Shown one piece after another: positions 41,047-48,877 of a stretch of DNA of 64,000 nt (positions within the stretch are counted from its first letter, which is position 1; the number at the start of each line of letters is the position of its first letter). A model generated the notes under the pieces. The model was given only the letters and a program-made list of their open reading frames with translations. It had not been told where the DNA came from and ran no database searches. The translations under genes were made by a program, and so were the position numbers. The stretch spans positions 310,001 through 374,000 of the forward strand of contig NZ_AUAX01000004.1 of assembly GCF_000428945.1 (NCBI RefSeq). The letters run 5' to 3'. This DNA comes from Hamadaea tsunoensis DSM 44101 (GTDB taxonomy: Bacteria; Actinomycetota; Actinomycetes; Mycobacteriales; Micromonosporaceae).

Positions 41047-41803
41047 AGAGCACCCCCGGGTCCGCGAGGCCGTTGGCGACGATCGGGCGGTCGGCCCAAT
41101 GCGTACCGGAGTCGAGGATCGCGGTCAGGAACGAAGCCCTGACCCACTTGTAGCGCTCCACCACCCGCCCGTCCTCCTCCACCTTGATGTACAGCCCCTC
41201 CATGTCGTCCGCCGTGTCGGCCGTGTGCACCTCTACCCCCGCGGCCGCGCACGCCGCCGCCAGCGACCCGCGCCACGCGACGGTCCGGCACGTCGAGGGT
41301 CCGATCAGCCCGGTCAGCTCACCCGCCGCCGTGAACCGGCCCGCCCGCAGAACCGGGACGCTCGCGACCGGCAGGCCCGCGAGCAACTCACGGCGCCGGT
41401 CGGTCGACAGGAATTCCCCTGTACGCGTATCCAGCACGTCGAATTCGCAGAAGTAGTGCGGCAGCGCGTCGTAGTACACGGTGTGCAGGGCGTACAGCCA
41501 CTCGCCGTAGAGCACGAAACGGTCGGTGAGCACCGGGCGCAGCCGGTCGGCCAGGGTCGCCGCCCACGACTTGAACACCGCGAACTGCTTCTCCCGCGGC
41601 CCGCCGGCCAGATAGTGGCCGCGGGACTGCAGGCGCAGCGTACCGTCGGCGTCGAAGCTGATGCCGGCGTTGGCCCCGTCGAGCTTCTCCTCGACGACGA
41701 GATGCCGGCCGCGGACATGCTCGAACGGCACCTGGGCGAGATCGTGGTCGCCCGGCTGCAGGCGCGACCCGGCCAGATGCGGCGTACGCGGATACTTGAA
41801 CAC
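41039..41803 (-). CDS. ATP-dependent RNA ligase (Rnl2-like)
   Basis: A 254-residue nucleotidyltransferase. Motif I is EEKLDGAN with Lys40 as the likely AMP acceptor; motif Ia SRG at 60-62; motif III FVLYGEWLY around 97-104; motif IIIa FCEFDVLD at 118-125; motif IV EGLYIKVE at 202-209; motif V ERYKWVR at 216-222. This is a complete ligase core. It lacks an obvious extra C-terminal domain. It seals 3'-OH and 5'-phosphate RNA ends, which the overlapping HD-Pnk gene product would generate. Confidence 0.88.
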   Translation of the reverse strand: MFKYPRTPHLAGSRLQPGDHDLAQVPFEHVRGRHLVVEEKLDGANAGISFDADGTLRLQSRGHYLAGGPREKQFAVFKSWAATLADRLRPVLTDRFVLYGEWLYALHTVYYDALPHYFCEFDVLDTRTGEFLSTDRRRELLAGLPVASVPVLRAGRFTAAGELTGLIGPSTCRTVAWRGSLAAACAAAGVEVHTADTADDMEGLYIKVEEDGRVVERYKWVRASFLTAILDSGTHWADRPIVANGLADPGVLYV

Positions 41804-41845
41804 CGAATCGTTCTACGGCCCGGAAATCCCTTTGTGCCAGCGGTT

Positions 41846-42832
41846 TTACAGCCAGTACAAGCTCTGCCCGTGCGGGGCGCCGTACGCGTACGGGCGCCCG
41901 TCCAGCGCGAGGACGGTGAGGTACGGCCCGGGCGGCGGCGGGGCGGTCACCCGCGCGGCGATCTCCGGGAACGTCTGCGGGGACTCGTTGGCGATCCACC
42001 GGACCGGCAGGCTCGCCATCTTCCGGGCGAACGCGGCCCGCCCCTCCTCGTCCAGGTACGCGAGCACAGCCGTGTGGAACACGACCGTCGTCGCGTCGGC
42101 GGGCGCCTCCTCGACGAGTTTCTCGATGGTCTCGTTGAGGTCGCCGGACACGATCCGGGGCGGGTCCAGCCGGGCGATCGACACCGCCGCGCGCAGCCGC
42201 TCACGCCGGTCGGTCTGCTCGGGCCAGACGAGGCATTCGAGCCAGCGCATGTCGCCGGGGTCGGTGACGTCGAGCGGGTTGATGTCGATGCCGGCCCGCC
42301 AGGCGATCGGCGGGACCGCCGCCGGGACCGGCACAGGACCCTGGACGTCGCAGGCGAGCTGGACCAGCGCGGCCGGATCGCCGACGCGACGATCACCGTA
42401 GCGGTAGCCGTAACGGTCGGGAAGCAGACACAAACCGGCGGAGGTGCCGACCTCGATGAGCGCGAGCGGCTTGCCGGTCTCCGCGTGCACCCGGGCGAGC
42501 AGCGGCAGCACGGCGGCGCACCGGTTGGCCTCGTTGGTCTGCGTACGCCGGCGCAGCACGACCTCTTCGACGAGCTCCCAGCGGCCGAGGACGAACTCCC
42601 GGAACGGCTCGTACCCGCCGATCGGGCCGTCGAGCCAGCGTACGGCGCCGAGCAGGAGATTGGGCTGGCGCTTGGGCACGGGCAGTGTGGACAGCCGGTC
42701 GAGCAGCTCGTCGTCGGCCGCGACGGCCAGGCAGATCCGCTCGTACGCGGCCGAGAAGCCGGCCAGTTCCCGCCGGGCGAACTGCTCGTACGCCTCGGAT
42801 ACCGCGATTGCCGCAGGTGAACGTCCTTCCAT
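41846..42832 (-). CDS. DUF2332 family protein
   Basis: A 328-residue protein of the DUF2332 family, widespread in actinobacteria and without an established role. A methyltransferase-like glycine segment LALIEVGTSAGLCLLPDRYG is followed by YRYGDR and SGDLNETIEKLVE; later VVFHTAVLAYLDEEGRA. It may be a Rossmann-fold enzyme. ATG 42832 is used; a GTG at 42856 is possible. Only 42 nt separate its stop from the RNA ligase gene, so it may belong to the repair operon by transcription. Confidence 0.8.
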   Translation of the reverse strand: MEGRSPAAIAVSEAYEQFARRELAGFSAAYERICLAVAADDELLDRLSTLPVPKRQPNLLLGAVRWLDGPIGGYEPFREFVLGRWELVEEVVLRRRTQTNEANRCAAVLPLLARVHAETGKPLALIEVGTSAGLCLLPDRYGYRYGDRRVGDPAALVQLACDVQGPVPVPAAVPPIAWRAGIDINPLDVTDPGDMRWLECLVWPEQTDRRERLRAAVSIARLDPPRIVSGDLNETIEKLVEEAPADATTVVFHTAVLAYLDEEGRAAFARKMASLPVRWIANESPQTFPEIAARVTAPPPPGPYLTVLALDGRPYAYGAPHGQSLYWL

Positions 42833-42880
42833 GTGAGCACGGTAGGCCGGAGTCACCGGGATGCACTATGGTTTGCGACC

Positions 42881-43279
42881 ATGATTCGCATCTCGACCAA
42901 GTACTTCTGGCTGACGTTCATGTTCGCCTTCTTCAAGCCGTGGCTGATCATCGACGGCCAGCAGGTTCGGCTGAACTGGGGCGACAACGACATCCCGGCC
43001 GCGCCGGGCGTGCACCAGCTCACGATCTGGGTTCCCTACCTGTGGAAGATCGGTCAGGCGACCTTCACGGTCGACACCACGGCCGCCGGTAGCGCGCAGG
43101 TCTACTACGCCGCCCCGGCGTTCACCTTCGGGTCCGGCGCCGTCGGCGTCACGCCGCAGGAGCCCCCGAACAAGGTGCTCGCGCTGATCATCTCGCTGGG
43201 CCTCCCGGCGCTGATCATCGTCTGCTGCTGTGGCTCGGCCATCCTCAGCGCGTTCAGCAACAGCTCCTCCAACTACTGA
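42881..43279 (+). CDS. hypothetical membrane protein with N-terminal strand domain
   Basis: A 132-residue protein starting MIRISTKYFWLTFMFAFFKP. Hydrophobic character at 10-25 is not a clean signal; residues 25-90 look beta-rich (IDGQQVRLNWGDNDIPAAPG; HQLTIWVPYLWKIGQATFTV), and one transmembrane segment follows near the C-terminus (VLALIISLGLPALIIVCCCG). The strand part resembles small cytoplasmic PHIL-like or ligand-binding domains seen in actinobacteria; no function is known. Confidence 0.65.
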   Translation: MIRISTKYFWLTFMFAFFKPWLIIDGQQVRLNWGDNDIPAAPGVHQLTIWVPYLWKIGQATFTVDTTAAGSAQVYYAAPAFTFGSGAVGVTPQEPPNKVLALIISLGLPALIIVCCCGSAILSAFSNSSSNY

Positions 43280-43310
43280 GCCGCACCGCAGAACGCCAGC
43301 CGAACAGCGA

Positions 43311-43338
43311 ACGGCCGCGGGGTCATCCCCGCGGCCGT
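43311..43338. terminator. bidirectional terminator between convergent genes
   Basis: ACGGCCGCGGGG - TCAT - CCCCGCGGCCGT, a perfect 12-bp stem with a tetraloop, then CGCCTTTTCTGCGTCTTTTC, T-rich on the plus strand. It lies midway between the two stop codons. Confidence 0.88.
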
Positions 43339-43379
43339 CGCCTTTTCTGCGTCTTTTCTCCGCCGTCGGCGTACGCGGC

Positions 43380-44333
43380 TCAGCCGTCGGTGAGCGGCAG
43401 CGCCTCCAGCGTGAACCGGGCCTTCAGCCACGGCAGCAGCGTCCGGTAGGCCACGATCGTGTCGGGCTTGCCGTTGTCGTGCGACAACACGATCGCCCCC
43501 GGGCGTACGCCGCCCTCGACCGAGCCGATGACGTGACTGATCATCGACGAGCCGCGGCCGAACGCCGAGTTGTCCCAGTCGCGGGGATCCACCGACCAGT
43601 AGATCGACTTCATGCCCAGCGACTGCGCGATCTGGACCAGCCGCGGCGTGAAGTTGCCGCCGGGCGCCCGGAAGTACTGCACCTTGGCATCCGGTGCGGC
43701 CGCGTGGATGGCGTCGATCGTCATCTGCAGGTCGCGGCGTACCTGTGCGTCGCTGTGCTTGGCCGGGTCGGCGAGGTCGAGCAGGTGCTGCCACGAGTGG
43801 TTGCACACCGTGTGCCCCTCGGCGACGATCCGGCGTACGAGGTCGGGCCGGTCCCGGGCGCGGAAACCGACCAGGCAGAAGGTCGCCTTCACGCCGCACT
43901 GCTTGAGCATGTCGAGCATCTTCGGGGTGTTGATCGGGTCGGGCCCGTCGTCGAAGGTGAGCGCGACGGCCGGCGACCCGGTCGTCATCATCGAACCGCC
44001 CGGGCCGGTGCCCTTCGCGGCGGCCCGCGACAGCGTCGCCTTGCCGGTGCAGTTGATCGCCTTGCCGGGCGTCGCCGGCGGCTTCGCGGACTTGCTGGGC
44101 GCCACCGACGGGGACGGGGAGACCGAGGGCTCCGGCGAGTCCGAAGGGGACGGTTCAGGCGACGGGGAATCGTCGGGCGACGGCGACGCGGGCGCGGCCG
44201 CCGAGGACTCCGGTACGAGGGTGGGTGTCGCGGTCGGGGTGCTCTTGCAGCCCGCGGCCGCGCCGGCCGCGAGGAGCAGGACGGCGGCCGCGGTCACGGC
44301 ACGGCGCAGGGGTGCGAAAGATCGCAGCGTCAC
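43380..44333 (-). CDS. polysaccharide deacetylase lipoprotein
   Basis: A 317-residue exported lipoprotein (VTLRSFAPLRRAVTAAAVLL then LAAGAAAGC) with a long Ser/Pro/Glu linker and a NodB domain. All catalytic motifs are intact: TFDDGPD, HSWQH (H-x-x-x-H), YFRAPGG and VLSHD. It likely removes acetyl groups from peptidoglycan or another surface glycan outside the membrane. GTG 44333 is preceded by GGAGCC and starts directly at the signal peptide; the longer frame passes through the hairpin at 44393 and is rejected. Contrast the lipoprotein at 27272, which lacks motif 1. Confidence 0.9.
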   Translation of the reverse strand: MTLRSFAPLRRAVTAAAVLLLAAGAAAGCKSTPTATPTLVPESSAAAPASPSPDDSPSPEPSPSDSPEPSVSPSPSVAPSKSAKPPATPGKAINCTGKATLSRAAAKGTGPGGSMMTTGSPAVALTFDDGPDPINTPKMLDMLKQCGVKATFCLVGFRARDRPDLVRRIVAEGHTVCNHSWQHLLDLADPAKHSDAQVRRDLQMTIDAIHAAAPDAKVQYFRAPGGNFTPRLVQIAQSLGMKSIYWSVDPRDWDNSAFGRGSSMISHVIGSVEGGVRPGAIVLSHDNGKPDTIVAYRTLLPWLKARFTLEALPLTDG

Positions 44334-44392
44334 AATGGGCTCCGGGGGTGCGGGGGCGGCCCGACCATACCTCACCCATGCAGCGTCCAGGT

Positions 44393-44424
44393 AGATTTGA
44401 TCTTCTCCTGAGGAGATCAAATCT
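44393..44424 (-). terminator. AT-rich hairpin after the TetR gene
   Basis: AGATTTGATC...GATCAAATCT are perfect arms with an inner CTCC-TGA-GGAG. Its AT-richness is unlike the surroundings. Position, 8 nt beyond the TetR stop on the minus strand, suits a terminator; it could also be an operator for the deacetylase gene. Confidence 0.65.
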
Positions 44425-44431
44425 AAGGAGA

Positions 44432-44980
44432 TCAGTCCCCGAGGAGATACCGCTGGACGGTCGGTCCGAGCCAGCCGAGCACCTCGGCATCACTGAGCGC
44501 GACGACGGGCGGCAGCTTGAGCGCGTACCGGCAGAGGGCGAAGCCCAGGATCTGCGTCGCGACGAGGCCGGCGCGGCGGGCGGCCTCGCGCGGATCGGGC
44601 ACCAGCCGCGCGACGACGGGCCCGACCTGATCGGCGAAGATCTCCCGCAGCCGCGCGGCGGCGGCGTCGTTGGTGGCCCCGGCGCGCAGCAGCGCGAGCA
44701 GCGTCTCGTCCTCCTGCCAGCGGGTCAGGAAGTGGCCGACGAGCCGGGCGCCGAGCTCCTCGCGCGGCAGCGTGCCGACGTCGGGCAGCAGCAGCTGGAA
44801 GTCCGCGGCCGCGGCGAACAGCTTCTCCTTGGAGCCGAAGTAGCGGATGACCATGGCCGGGTCGATGCTCGCGTCGGCGGCGATGGCACGGATCGTCGCG
44901 CGCTCGTAACCGTCGGCGGCGAACCGTTCACGGGCGGCCACGAGGATCGCCTGCTTGGTGACCGAACCGGGGGTACGCAT
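44432..44980 (-). CDS. TetR-family transcriptional repressor
   Basis: A 182-residue TetR protein. The HTH is AILVAARERFAADGYERATI and RAIAADASIDPAMVIRYFGS (residues 11-50); the ligand domain has the TetR_C-type ending DFQLLLPDVGTLPREELGAR. It is divergent from the GNAT-Nudix gene across 79 bp that contain a CAACA-CT-TGTTG palindrome, the expected autoregulatory operator. A related site at 29749 suggests a second target. Confidence 0.92.
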   Translation of the reverse strand: MRTPGSVTKQAILVAARERFAADGYERATIRAIAADASIDPAMVIRYFGSKEKLFAAAADFQLLLPDVGTLPREELGARLVGHFLTRWQEDETLLALLRAGATNDAAAARLREIFADQVGPVVARLVPDPREAARRAGLVATQILGFALCRYALKLPPVVALSDAEVLGWLGPTVQRYLLGD

Positions 44981-44994
44981 GCGCCGAGTCTAGA

Positions 44995-45010
44995 CAACAC
45001 TTGTTGACCA
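44995..45010. promoter_or_regulatory. TetR-type operator
   Basis: CAACACTTGTTGACCA: a 5+5 palindrome with 2-nt spacer, 15 nt upstream of the TetR ATG. GTCTAGAC lies immediately beside it. Shares CAACA-N2-TGTTG-ACCA with the monooxygenase promoter. Confidence 0.55.
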
Positions 45011-45059
45011 GACCGTTGCGGCCGACGATTCCCGTCCGCGTGTGGCACCATGCACGCTC

Positions 45060-46325
45060 ATGGGAGACGGGACCACCGGAGATCTGCGTACGCGTGTCCT
45101 CGCCGCCGCGGCGGCCTGGACATGGATACCGTACGACGCGGTCGTGGCCGAGAACGACGAGGTCACGCTCACGATCGTCGGCGAGACCGCGACCGTGCAG
45201 CGGGCCGAGGGCCACGACCCGCAGCGGCTGATCGTCGCCGCGCTCCGGCTGGCCAACCCGAGGGGCGCCCTGCACCTGCGCTGGGCCGTGCACCCCGACA
45301 CCGAACCCGCCGACCTCGGTGAGGCGCTGGCCCGGCACGGCTCGGCCGTGGTCGAGGAACTCGACATCAGCGCGTACGACCTGGGCCAGGGGATGCCGGA
45401 GCTGCCGGTCCCCGACGACGTCGTGATCGAGCGGGTCGACACGCCCGAACAGCTCGACGAGGTCTACCCGGTCTCGGCCGGCGCGTTCAACCAGCCCCCG
45501 GCGTCGCCCGAGTTCCGGGCCGCCGAGCGCGCCACCCTGTTCGCCCCCGGCAACCCCGCGGTGCGCTACCTCGCCCGCGTCGACGGCCAGGTCGTCGGCT
45601 CCGCCGGAGTCACGGTCGAGGGCGACGTCGCCAAGCTGTGGGGCGGCGGGGTGCTCACGGCGTACCGGGGGCGGGGCGTGTACCGGGCGCTGCTCGCGGC
45701 CCGGCTGCGCGTCGCCGTCGACCAGGGCGCCTCCTTCGCGCTCGTCAAGGCCCGCACCGGCACCTCCAGCCCGATCCTGCGCAAGGCCGGCTTCATCGCG
45801 TACGGTCAGGAACTGCACCACGAGATCCCGGTACGCCGAGCCCAGCCCGGCCACTACGCCACCCTCCCCGCCAAGATCACCGGTTCCGGGGCGCTGTTCT
45901 TCGACGAGCTCGGCCGCGTACTGATCGTCGAACCGGTCTACAAGGACCACTGGGAGATCCCCGGCGGCGTGGCCGAGACCAACGAGCCCCCGGCCGAGGC
46001 GGCGCACCGCGAGGTGCTCGAAGAGCTCGGCCTCGACCGGGCCATCGGCAGGCTGCTCGTCGTCGACTGGTCCCCGCCGCGCGGCAGCCGCCCGAACGAC
46101 ATCCTCGCGTTCGTCTTCGACGGCGGCGAACTCAGCCGCGACGACATCGACCAGATCCGGCTGCAGACGGAGGAACTGCGCGGCTACCGGTTCTGCGTCG
46201 TCGACGACGAGGTCAACGAGACCGCCGGACTGCTGCCGCCGATCCTCACCAAACGGGTCGCCGCGGCGGTACGCGCCCGGGCGGCGGGCTCGACGGCGTA
46301 CCTGGAGCGCGGCGACCCCCGCTGA
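45060..46325 (+). CDS. GNAT-Nudix two-domain fusion protein
   Basis: A 421-residue protein. Residues 1-115 are an uncharacterised N-terminal part; 115-240 form a GNAT fold (NPAVRYLARVDGQVVGSAGV and GGGVLTAYRGRGVYRALLAA as acetyl-CoA loop); 255-400 a Nudix hydrolase whose box GGVAETNEPPAEAAHREVLE plus ELG has all catalytic Glu residues. The fusion suggests acetylation and phosphoanhydride cleavage of one compound or two steps of one pathway. ATG 45060 is preferred to the in-frame ATG 45042. Divergent from TetR, so probably controlled by it. Confidence 0.85.
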   Translation: MGDGTTGDLRTRVLAAAAAWTWIPYDAVVAENDEVTLTIVGETATVQRAEGHDPQRLIVAALRLANPRGALHLRWAVHPDTEPADLGEALARHGSAVVEELDISAYDLGQGMPELPVPDDVVIERVDTPEQLDEVYPVSAGAFNQPPASPEFRAAERATLFAPGNPAVRYLARVDGQVVGSAGVTVEGDVAKLWGGGVLTAYRGRGVYRALLAARLRVAVDQGASFALVKARTGTSSPILRKAGFIAYGQELHHEIPVRRAQPGHYATLPAKITGSGALFFDELGRVLIVEPVYKDHWEIPGGVAETNEPPAEAAHREVLEELGLDRAIGRLLVVDWSPPRGSRPNDILAFVFDGGELSRDDIDQIRLQTEELRGYRFCVVDDEVNETAGLLPPILTKRVAAAVRARAAGSTAYLERGDPR

Positions 46326-46332
46326 CGGCCGG

Positions 46333-47646
46333 TCAGCCCTGCCGGGGAACCGCGGCGCGGACGCGGGCGGCGCGAACGTCTCGGCGGTAGAGGATGTGCC
46401 ACACCGCCACGAGGACGAGCACCCCGGACACGCCCCAGCCCGGCAGCGGCCCGCCGAACACCCCGAGCAGCAGGGTGACCGTCACCGACGGGACGCCCCA
46501 GCCGAGCATCCAGCGCAGCGGCGCCCCGGTACGCGCGCCGATGAACGAGGCCGTCAGGAAGTACACGGCCGCCCCGGCGCACAGCACCCACCGGTGGGCG
46601 GTCGACAGTTCGCCGTCGGGGTGCGCGGCGAGCGTACCGAGGCCGGCGGCGATGACGACGACGGACGCGGTCATCAGGTAGTGCGTCGGCAGCGTCAGCG
46701 GCAGCCCGTACGTGCGGGTGGTCGCGTTCGGCACCGCGCTCGCCCCGTACTGCAGGGTCAGGTACCAGATGCAGACGAGCAGGCCGAAGCCGGAGAAGCC
46801 GGCCAGCGCCAGCGGCCAGTGCCAGTCCGCGCCCGCGGCCGAGTTCACGACCTGCGCGACCGCCTCGCCGAGCACGATGATGACGAACAGGCCGAGGCGC
46901 TCGCCGAGGTGCGACCGGTCCGCGTGGACGATCTGCATGTCGGGCAGCTGCGGGACGACCGGCTGCGGGCCGCGGCGGTTGGCGAACCGGCGGGTCCACC
47001 GGCGCCGCTCCTGCTCGCGTTCCTTCTGCGCGTCCTTGAGCATCTTGTCCGGGCGGCGGGACAGGCCCACCGCGAACGCGATGTCCAGCACGATGCCCAG
47101 GCCCCACTGGAAGTAGTGCCAGTGCATGCCGACCCCGCCGTCCCACAGGCTCGACACCCAGGGGATCACCGGTACGAACTGCTGCGCCGCCGGCCACTCG
47201 GCCATCACCGCGCTCGCCCGCTGCCATGATTTCACGGCCAGGAACCGGCACGCGATGTACGCGAGGACGAAGTACTTGTAACCGGCGCCGCCCTCGGCGA
47301 ACTGGGGGATCGACGCGGCCATCACGGCGATCCCGAACATCGCCGTCAGCACCGTCCACTGCAACGTACGCTCGCCGCGCACGTTCGCGTACAGGGTGAA
47401 CGACGTCCAGACGCTCCACATCGCGTAGTACAGGATCGCGAACAGGAAGATCTCGCGCGGCCCGACGTCCTCGTGCAGCAGGTGCGCCAGCTGGGCGACG
47501 GCCGCCACGATGACGAGGTCGAAGAACAGTTCCAGCCAGGTCGCGTGCCGTTCCTCGGCGGCGGTCCGCGCGGGGGACCCGTCGGCAGCGGACTCCTCGG
47601 CTGGGGACTCCTCGGCGGGGGATTCGTCGACGGAGGGGATCGTCAT
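46333..47646 (-). CDS. LtrA-family (low temperature requirement protein A) membrane protein
   Basis: A 437-residue membrane protein with about twelve helices and an acidic Ser/Glu N-terminal tail of 30 residues (repeats of SPAEE). TWLELFFDLVIVAAVAQLAH is the family's opening motif and SHLGERLGLFVIIVLGEAVA its second signature. LtrA of Listeria is needed for growth in the cold; the molecular role is unknown. Its 3' end nearly meets the GNAT-Nudix stop (7 nt apart), and it is divergent from the SDR gene. Confidence 0.88.
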   Translation of the reverse strand: MTIPSVDESPAEESPAEESAADGSPARTAAEERHATWLELFFDLVIVAAVAQLAHLLHEDVGPREIFLFAILYYAMWSVWTSFTLYANVRGERTLQWTVLTAMFGIAVMAASIPQFAEGGAGYKYFVLAYIACRFLAVKSWQRASAVMAEWPAAQQFVPVIPWVSSLWDGGVGMHWHYFQWGLGIVLDIAFAVGLSRRPDKMLKDAQKEREQERRRWTRRFANRRGPQPVVPQLPDMQIVHADRSHLGERLGLFVIIVLGEAVAQVVNSAAGADWHWPLALAGFSGFGLLVCIWYLTLQYGASAVPNATTRTYGLPLTLPTHYLMTASVVVIAAGLGTLAAHPDGELSTAHRWVLCAGAAVYFLTASFIGARTGAPLRWMLGWGVPSVTVTLLLGVFGGPLPGWGVSGVLVLVAVWHILYRRDVRAARVRAAVPRQG

Positions 47647-47719
47647 GATCGGAATGATCGCAGATCGCCGTCGCGAAACCTGACCGCGGGTGTCCGGTTT
47701 GCCGCCGAAGCTGAGCACC

Positions 47720-48670
47720 ATGACAGCGGAGAAGACAACGGGCAAGACAACGCAGACCAAGCCGTTGACGGGGAAGACCGCCCTGGTCGCCGGGGCCACG
47801 CGCGGGTGCGGGCGGGCACTGGCGATCGCCCTCGCCGACGCGGGTGCCTTCGTGTACGCGACCGGCCGCTCCACGCGTACGGCCAGATCGGAGATGAACC
47901 GGCCGGAGACCATCGAGGAGACCGCGGAGCTGATCCACGACGGCGGCGGGGAGGGTGTGGCCGTGGCGGTCGACCACCTGGACCGCGACCAGGTACGCGC
48001 GCTGGTGGAGCGGATCCGCGCGGAGCGCGGCCGGTTGGACATCCTGGTCAACGACATCTGGGGCGGGGACCCGTACTCGCACTGGGGTGAGCCGCTGTGG
48101 AAGCAGGACCTCGGCGACGGGCTGAAGGTGCTCGACGTGGGCCTGCACAGCCACATCATCACCAGCCACTACGCGCAGCAGCTGCTCACCGAGCGGCCGG
48201 GTGGGCTGGTCATCGAGGTGACCGACGGGACGAACGAGTTCAACGCCGACTACCGGGGGGAGTTCTTCTACGACCTGACCAAGGCGTCGGTGAACCGGAT
48301 CGCGATGACGCAGGCCAAGCAGCTCGCGGAGGTCGGCTGCGTGGCGCTCGGGGTGACGCCGGGATTCCTGCGCTCGGAGGCGATGCTCGACGGTTTCGGG
48401 GTGACCGAGGCGAACTGGCGGGACGCGGTGAACGAGGAGCGACGGCATTTCAGCCTGTCGGAGACGCCGGGCTACCTCGCCCGGGGTGTGGCGGCGCTGG
48501 CCGCGGACCCCGAGGTCGGCCGGTTCGCCGGGCAGGTCCTGACGAGCGGACAACTCGCCCAGCGCTACAACGTACGCGACGCCGACGGCACCCAGCCCGA
48601 CTTCTGGCAATACGCGGCCGAGAACAACCTGGACACCCCCGGCGCCGTCGACGACGCCAAATACCGCTGA
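47720..48670 (+). CDS. short-chain dehydrogenase/reductase
   Basis: A 316-residue SDR. The cofactor loop is TALVAGATRGCGRALAIALA with Ala instead of the first Gly of TGxxxGxG; ILVNDIWGGD replaces the usual NNAG; the catalytic YxxxK is FYDLTKAS. The wider sequence (NRPETIEETAELI, WKQDLGDGLKVLDVGLHSHI) fits the large SDR group often annotated as 'oxidoreductase' next to plant DHRS1-like proteins. ATG 47720 gives MTAEKTTGKT. Substrate unknown. Confidence 0.86.
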   Translation: MTAEKTTGKTTQTKPLTGKTALVAGATRGCGRALAIALADAGAFVYATGRSTRTARSEMNRPETIEETAELIHDGGGEGVAVAVDHLDRDQVRALVERIRAERGRLDILVNDIWGGDPYSHWGEPLWKQDLGDGLKVLDVGLHSHIITSHYAQQLLTERPGGLVIEVTDGTNEFNADYRGEFFYDLTKASVNRIAMTQAKQLAEVGCVALGVTPGFLRSEAMLDGFGVTEANWRDAVNEERRHFSLSETPGYLARGVAALAADPEVGRFAGQVLTSGQLAQRYNVRDADGTQPDFWQYAAENNLDTPGAVDDAKYR

Positions 48671-48726
48671 CCCGTCCCTTCTCGCCCCCGGGGCCGCGCC
48701 CGGGTCCTACCCGGGTCGCGCCCCAC

Positions 48727-48812
48727 CCCAAGATCCCGTTTGGATCAGGGAAATCACCCGAATCTTGGCCCAAGATTACGTGCGAAAACCTGATCCAAAC
48801 CGGATCATGGGC
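48727..48812 (+). repeat. dispersed palindromic element, family A, copy A4
   Basis: Arms GATCCCGTTTGGATCAGGG and CCTGATCCAAACCGGATC; core AATCTTGGCCCAAGATT; left spacer AAATCACCCG, right spacer ACGTGCGAAA. Located between the convergent SDR and WYL regulator genes, where it could also terminate both. Confidence 0.85.
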
Positions 48813-48877
48813 CCGGCCCCCAGGGCCCGGGCCGGGCGCGCGGAGCGGGCGGAGCGCCGCAGGCGGGCGGCGGACCG

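Noticed and set aside
38909-42832. Prophage or integrative element around the tyrosine recombinase
   Set aside because: No terminase, capsid, replication or excisionase genes, no tRNA and no repeat pair that could be att sites.
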